Notes under the pieces: generated by a model
Database searches by the model: none
Told to the model about the DNA's origin: nothing
Seen by the model: only the letters and a program-made list of their open reading frames with translations
From: Meghimatium bilineatum
Lineage: Eukaryota; Mollusca; Gastropoda; Stylommatophora; Philomycidae
Direction: 5' to 3'
DNA: 64,000 nucleotides
NCBI GenBank assembly: GCA_034231615.1
Contig: CM067309.1
Span: 28,295,661 to 28,359,660 of the forward strand
Position numbers and translations under genes: made by a program
Shown: one piece after another, positions 57,851-64,000 of the stretch
Numbering within the stretch: position 1 is the stretch's first letter
Layout of the letters: every line of letters starts with the position of its first letter

Positions 57851-58244
57851 CAATAATAGATCCAACGGTTATTCGGATCCATGTCTCGGAGATGTCGTTC
57901 TCTGACAGAAACCAGACCAGACCGTAAACCTAACTGAAACGGATGCCTCAGTCGCAATGAATAGAAGTTCAAATCAAATTTAATTAACATGATTTCATTA
58001 TTAATGTCTGAAAGGTTCTTCATGCCAAGGCTGAAACATTAATTCCCTAAGATATAATTTAGGTGAACGTATGAAATTTGGTTTCCATTAGTACTGTCCA
58101 TAAATGTTGCGTTTTCTTCTCAGTAAAGTATATAACATCCAATAGTTTAAGCAAAAACTACAGTTATAAGTTTATATATTGACTGACAGGAAGATAATTC
58201 ACACATCAGTAATGAGATTGATAGTTTTTGTTAACTGGTATTAT
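57851..58244. other. Unassigned stretch
   Basis: No gene recognised. Confidence 0.4.
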
Positions 58245-58890
58245 ACTAAGTTCAATCATCATCAACATCAAGTACCGTCTCCGCAAAGAAAGTTGGCTGC
58301 AACGGATCTGCAATATCCCCCAACTCTTATCTTGGTGGTACACTCTGCTAGACTGTAACCTGTCCATCTGTGATGTTACTCTCCCACTTGTATTTCTGCC
58401 TCACTCTTGCTCGCTTCCCTTTGACTTTACCCTCAAGTAAGGTCTTCAATAAGGTTCATGTCTTTTAATGTGTCCAATATATTTTTTTTGTCTGATCTTT
58501 ATTTCTCTTAGTAGTTCTTTCTTCATATTGATGTCTTTAGCACCTCTTTATTTGTTCTCTTTCTATGGCGTTCTCCCTATTCTTCTATATTCCCACATCT
58601 CAAAGGGATCAATTATGTCTTCTAATTGTTTAGTGTCCATGTTTCTGAGCCACACATTAATATAAAATAGATGTAGCATTTTATAATTCTCATTTTTATC
58701 TTGTTTGTAATTTGTTTAGAAGTTAATATTTTCATCATGTCATCGAAGGTACTTTTAGCCATTCCTATTCTCATTTTAACTTCTGTTTCACATCTACCGT
58801 CATTTGTGACTATGTGTCCAAGATATTGATAATGTTTTACTAGTTGTAGTTTCTCTCCATGTATGTTTACGTTTAGCTCTTGTTCTTCTC
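58245..58890 (-). mobile_element. LINE Y-family 3' fragment
   Basis: Collinear with the 3' 650 bp of LINE Y (20,433-21,090), starting at the same ATGATGATG-type tail, with many differences and small deletions. An older insertion of the same family. Confidence 0.75.
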
Positions 58891-60464
58891 AGCTCATGAA
58901 TAATATTAAATAGCAATTAAGTAGTAATTATCTAAAATCACACCCGCAGACTAAATCAATTATATCTTGAAATAAATTATAGCGTTCACAAAGACAAATC
59001 ACTCGAGAGTGGAAGGACCAAGAGGGATGTCGATAAATATCGTCATAATTTAAGGATGTATAATAAAGTTTGACAGCTATTGACAAGTTGGTTGTGAATA
59101 CAGTTGAAGGCGACTTCTTATGCACCAATTAGATTGTGTGCGTTTAAAACTGCTTACAAAAAAAAGGTAACACACAATGTGGTTCGCACTTTTTCTGAGA
59201 ATATTTGTTTGACGCGAAATGTTGGGAAAGGTAAGGGCGGGGGGGGGGGGGGGGGGTGTAAATTTGTTTCTGACATAATTAAGGAAAGGTCATGTTAATA
59301 TAGCAATAATTCGACTTTGTGTTTTATAGTGAACCACTTCAATTGGTGTATACAAACATTAATGCTGAAGACAACTGTTTTGAAATCTCCCCCCCCCCCC
59401 TCCACATCAATAATTGACACACTTTTTCAGATCCCTCCCAGCCTTAATTATTGACGTAATATTTGGACAGGCCCTATGTATGTGTGTAAGCGTGGGTTCA
59501 TGAGTGTGTATTTATAGTTATATATGTATGCGTGAGTACGTGAAACAACACACTCCTTACACAGACACTTTCTAATCTCTCTTTGTATAAATACAGCTGC
59601 TTGTCGTCATCTCTTTAGTTGGTCGATTTGTAATCAACGGCCATGTTGGAAAACAAATATAACATTATATAGCATTGCGCATTTCCAACTCTAGAATCTT
59701 CTAGATTGAGAACAGCAAGGGTAACTCTACTGGCACGTGAAGATCACAAATCGATCTTACTGTTCAAAAAGGAACATTATCTTTCTCACGATCTTTAAGA
59801 ATCGCAATGAAAGATATCAGCCACTCACTCGTGAGTACGAGTGAGAGAAAGTAGACCTAGGACTTCTTTCTATTTCCTAACCAGACGTGGGGCAAACAGT
59901 TGAGAATTGCATAGCTGGTTGTACTATTTTCAGATATGTCCAAGCAAGCTTGACACTTGATTCCCTAGTTGTGATCAAAGAAGTTAAAATCCCCCGGTAC
60001 TCATTACCTCCAGTTTGATCCTTCTTTTCCTTTTATGTATTCTCTATCTAGTTCCGCTTATAACGTGAGTACTTGAAATTACAAAGAATAGCTTGTTCTG
60101 TTCTTCGTTTAATTATGGTAGTGTAAATAAAATAAAATATAAATATGTGCATACAAATCTATAACCCAGGATCGTAGAGATACTGCGGTGGATGCAGCAG
60201 CATATATTTATCCAATAATTGATATCTTGAGGATGAATGTAGAAATATCGTGTCATATTCATTCTTTGATGTCCCCTCACGACCGTCTTCGTCTTCCTCT
60301 TCTCCTACAACCTCCAATTGTTTCCCGCAAAACGGCTGTGATGGGGAATCATGTAAGTTTTCATGTCTAAATAATGTTTAATTTTCTTCGTTTTACTACT
60401 GAAATTATTTTTTTAAAATCATTTTAAATGTATAGACGATTGCCTTCATTGAGCTTGGGGTTTC
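58891..60464. other. Unassigned stretch with G and C homopolymers
   Basis: No gene supported. Holds a run of 18 G near 59,239 and of 10-11 C near 59,391. A short frame at 60,188-60,370 ends beside a GTAAGT, but nothing else supports an exon. Confidence 0.4.
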
Positions 60465-60720
60465 TCATATGTTGTTAGCGTCTCTCAACAAAGCTGCAGG
60501 CCGCCTAAAAAGATCACCACTCATAGCACGTAACTCAACACCTTCAAGCGATAACCCAGAACCCACCACACCCTGTCCCTTCCACCAGGGATCTCCGAAA
60601 CACATGCGCCTCTGTGAACAAGCCGGATTCGAAATCATGACCTCTTTGCAACGGGGTATAAATGTTGTTGATCGTGCATCACAAGCGATGATGACACTGT
60701 GTTGCATCCAATTTTGAAAT
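60465..60720 (-). repeat. Possible SINE
   Basis: The - strand has a B-box-like TTCGAATCC at about 60,628 in a compact GC-richer block that stands out from its AT-rich surroundings. The A box is unclear. Weak call. Confidence 0.25.
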
Positions 60721-60724
60721 TCAG

Positions 60725-61740
60725 TTAAAATTGTCCTTGATTACGAGTTCGTAGATAGCTAAATAAGCAATATTGGGACCGAAATGTCCTCAGAATAGTG
60801 TCAATGCTGGGATGCCAGTTCTGTCAAAGACAGTGGTATCCGGAATCTTGTCTTGCCATCTGATTTTCATAGCTTCTCTGAGACAAGTCGTGTGAAAGTT
60901 ATTGAGATTCATCACATGTCGCCTATAAACAGTTTATGTTTCACCAGCGTATAACTGTCATGGAAGCACCACTGCTCTGCAAACTTTCAGCTTAGTCTAT
61001 AGGTTAATGACATTTCTACGCCAAACATTTACGTACAATCTGCCGAAAGTGCTGCTTGCCTTGTAAATCATTGTATACACCTCATCATCAACGTTGGCAT
61101 TTTGTGATAGTGTACTACCTAGGTATGTGAATCTATTCACAACTTTCAGTGCTACGCCATTTATCTTTATACAGGGTCTGTGATGGCTTTTGCCAGGTGC
61201 TCGTTGTACCATGACATGTTTTCTCTGTCTTTATAGTAAGTCCAAAGATGGCACAGGCTTTGGAAAATCTGCATACAATAATTTGTAGATCGGACTTATG
61301 AGTTGGCGTTTTAGGGCACCTTCATAAGCAAATATGAGATACCTGGTTATCTGTGTTTTAACTTTGGTTTTTGTTCGAAGCCGAGGAATGTCGAACACAT
61401 TTTTATCAATGTGATATAAGATGTATATAGAGCTCCGAAGACATCATTGAACATGCTGAGAACATGATGCTAACATGCTAGATGCCAAAAGACCATGATG
61501 AAATCCATTTGAAACAGGAAAAGGTTTAGATAATTTCCATAGTCTTGATATCTAGCTTGCATTTCATCATGTAATTGCTGTAATTGTGATACATTTCTGT
61601 GGAACAATCATATTTTGCCGTAATCTTCCACAGCCGCTCTCTACTCACTGTGTCAAAAGCATTTGTTAGATCTATGAAAGCCGTGTCCATGTCACAGTGT
61701 TTTTTTTTAAATATTTCTTTTGACATTTAAAAAAAAACAA
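60725..61740 (-). mobile_element. LINE fragment, family of 26,740-27,540
   Basis: The - strand has FIDLTNAFDTVSRERLWK (RT motif A, 61,650), then INGVALKVVNRFTYLGSTLSQNANVDDE (shown here in shortened part: NRFTYLGSTLSQ) and a decayed C-terminal zinc-finger end at about 60,740. Internal deletions and several breaks. Confidence 0.75.
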
Positions 61741-61774
61741 AGACCATATCAGTTATTCCAGGTTCTTTTCTTAA

Positions 61775-64000
61775 GGGGGGAGGTACACCTAGGAGACGGT
61801 AGGGGCACAAAAAAATATCATATCTAAAAAAGCGTTAAAGTTACAAGGCTGCAACTTTCACAGTAGATACCTTAATGAATACCCTATTATGTTAATATAA
61901 AATGGTTCTTTCATTATAAATATAAATAGACATTATTTGGTCTTTAACACAAATGTTAAAATTTTCATGTTCATAATGGTACAGTCAAATCGGTAAAATT
62001 TTTGAGAAAATAGTAAGCACAAATGAGTTAAAATTTAAAATATATGCATAGAAATGGAATAGCTATAGCGCAAACTAAGGATATTAGAATATATTTTCTA
62101 ACTTTTCATACAGGCTTCAAAGTTCACCAATTTTTGGCGTAAATTTTCCAAATTTGAATGGCTGTAAAAATTGTAAATATAGATAGATAGCAAAGTTCTT
62201 ATTTTGCGCTATATGGAATTATGTTAGGAATATGCATGCCAAATTTTATTAATATTGGTTAATATTTGAAAAAGTTATGAGAACGGATTTGTTAATAACA
62301 TCAAAATTTCGCAAACGAACGAAAAGAAAATTTACACATTAAAAATATAATTTCCTACCTTAATAACCCCCTGCAAGGTAAGGATATCCTTCCGCTTCAA
62401 CTTGTGCTTCATCTAGACCCAATCTCCTCCTTCTTCTGGCTCTTCTGACTTCTAGGGTTTCCTCGGTAACCTTATTTTGTGCATTTAATAGTCTCTTAGA
62501 ATCAGTTCTTGCGAAGTAATCCAATGTGAATTTTCCGCAAGTCACTTCCAACAACCTAAGTGGAGCTTGCAGAGCTTGTGACCCATCATTAAAAACTAAG
62601 GTTGCAATGCCAACACCAATATTAACAGCAGTCAAACCATGGTATAAGTGCTTTGGGCAGATCTGCCATATCATACTGTTGAAGGACTCATTTGCATTTT
62701 GAGTGTAGCATTCTAAACATTTTGTCAAGATGCTTGGGTGGCTGAGATCTTTGAACACAGGCTTGATTACATCCAATACTGCCTCTGATATACTGTTTCG
62801 ATGTTTGAATGGCTTATTGGCAGCAACTGCTATCTTGTATGGACACCAACTGTCACCACAAAGGTTATATATCGGCTTCTCGTCAGTTGATAACTTGTGA
62901 AAATAAATGGCCCACACAGCTTCTCTCATTCCTTTCAAATTATTCCTATTTCCTCTAATAGCATTCCCATAATAGTTTTGAATTTTATCTATCAGATTGT
63001 CTGTTAGTCTACCTTTACCACCTATTTTTCTTCCATCTGTTAAATTTCTACCTGACCATGCACATTTTATCTTGCGCAATCGTGTGCCCATTCTCTTCTG
63101 TACATGTCCTACACATTCTATTTTCTCCACTTTCACATCACCATATGGGTTTGAATTGGAAACACTTTTAAAACTGTTGGTATCACCATCTCCTACAAAT
63201 CTTATATATCTCAATCTATACTTTTCTTCGGAGTTAGAAAATAAATTCACGGCTATTGATGCCTCCATAATTCCAGATGACCCTTTATGTGTAGCCGTAC
63301 ATTGAGACTCATGCTTATTTTTTCACAGCTGGTATTCTTGTGATTTTTTGTCCTGCTTTTCCCAATAATCACATGATTTACATGCCTTGGAAAGTACTCC
63401 TGTGTCTAAAACTTTGCCAGTAACACACCCAATCAGTGAAGTGACTCCAATTTGTGATGTGTGACCTCTAGTCATCCAAGTTCCATCAACAGATACATCA
63501 ATATTTCTACACACATCTTCTATATCTGGAACTTCTGCTAATTTATATTCTATCTGTGCTGCTTTCTTCATGCTTTCAAACTGAGCTGATAAAACAGATT
63601 TGGCAATGGATTCCTTGATTAGTTTGTATGAACTCTTTTTAATGGGTGGTGGTAAGCACATCATTCCGCAAAAAGTTTCCAAAGCAGCAAGTCCTCCTCC
63701 GATACAGCGCATAGCAAATACAGATCTACGATTGAATGAATGTATTTGTAGATTATTGCTTATTGATATTTGTTGATTTGAATTGAAAGGTATTTGCCTA
63801 GTGCATTTCTTATTCCTACAACTAAATACAAACTGGCTGCCTAGTCCATGCCTCTCTGTTTCCACAAAATCAACAATGCTAAAGCAGTACTGACATACAA
63901 GATGTGAAGATATTTGTTGTTGTAAGATTTCAAAATCAATGATCCTGTTTTCACACCATGCTTCCTTACAATGGTTTTCACTAGCTAGGTATATGTCTTG
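61775..64000 (-). mobile_element. Mutator/Kolobok-like DNA transposon, 3' part
   Basis: Contains the transposase at 62,360-64,000 and about 590 bp of AT-rich 3' sequence. The likely end is GGGGGGAGGTACACC right after TTAA (61,771-61,774), which would be a TTAA-type target site. The other end lies beyond the window. Confidence 0.5.
62360..64000 (-). pseudogene. Mutator-like transposase, 5' end beyond window
   Basis: One frame runs from the window edge to 62,360, interrupted by a single TGA (63,323-63,325). N-terminal to C-terminal: a Cys-rich block (VCQYC, CRNKKC), RCIGGGLAALETFCGMM, the first catalytic block DVSVDGTWMTRGH, the second with FVGDGDTNSFK, VGHVQKRMGTRLRK, GKGRLTDNLIDKIQNYYG, FHKLSTDEKP, CYTQNANESFNSMIW, and an Arg-rich tail. 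This matches the animal 'Mutator-like' transposase domain family. The context around the TGA (QL*KNKHE) suggests a former Trp codon. The rest of the frame is free of breaks, so the copy is young. Confidence 0.8.

Noticed and set aside
60188-60370. Possible host exon ending at GTAAGT
   Set aside because: No recognisable domain, no acceptor or neighbouring exon.

Overview
The window looks like repeat-rich, intergenic DNA of an animal, most likely a mollusc and possibly a cephalopod. The case rests on Polintons, a transposase with a RAG1-like N-terminus (a kind reported from the sea hare Aplysia), several LINE clades, a Penelope-like element, mariner/Tc1/hAT/Mutator-like transposons and long CATA, TATC and TA microsatellites. 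The species call is an inference of low certainty. I find no convincing host gene, rRNA or functional tRNA gene.

The window is dominated by a near-identical repeat about 22.3-22.6 kb long. Copy A runs from base 1 to 22,599 and stops at a gap of exactly 100 N (22,600-22,699). Copy B runs from about 29,671 to 51,967. Each copy holds one Polinton of about 19.5 kb (201-19,823 and 29,875-49,194), with long subterminally repeated inverted ends, the same TATATA target site and the same flanking LINE debris. The position of the gap suggests an unmerged second haplotype as much as a real tandem duplication.

Polinton layout (copy A, copy B alike): packaging ATPase, basic core-like protein, small conserved protein, integrase with chromodomain, small membrane protein, penton-like and major capsid remnants, adenain-type protease and a PC4-like protein lie on the + strand. 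A protein-primed type DNA polymerase B and a C2H2 zinc-finger protein lie on the - strand at the right. Both copies are broken fossils.

The most interesting object is a DNA transposon (7,045-12,598 and 36,723-41,875) inserted into the Polinton polymerase gene with a TACT target duplication. Its transposase starts with three Cys-pair modules spaced as in the N-terminal region of RAG1, followed by a DDE-type core with CxxC and a final GxxxxE segment in a shifted frame. Its two ends share the octamer CACACCTG and an internal 10-mer ACTTTTAGTT. Counted from the heptamer CACACCT, the 10-mer lies after 23 bases on the left and 12 bases on the right, which is the spacing of the 23- and 12-recombination signals of V(D)J recombination.

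Between the copies (22,700-29,670) lie a LINE with endonuclease and RT, a hAT remnant, a second LINE tail with a C-terminal zinc finger, a TATC microsatellite, and a mariner deletion derivative nested in another LINE. After copy B (51,968-64,000) come LINE debris, a Penelope-like element folded between about 1.5 kb inverted repeats (53,197-57,443), a Tc1 remnant, more LINE pieces, and the 3' part of a Mutator/Kolobok-like transposon that runs off the end of the window.
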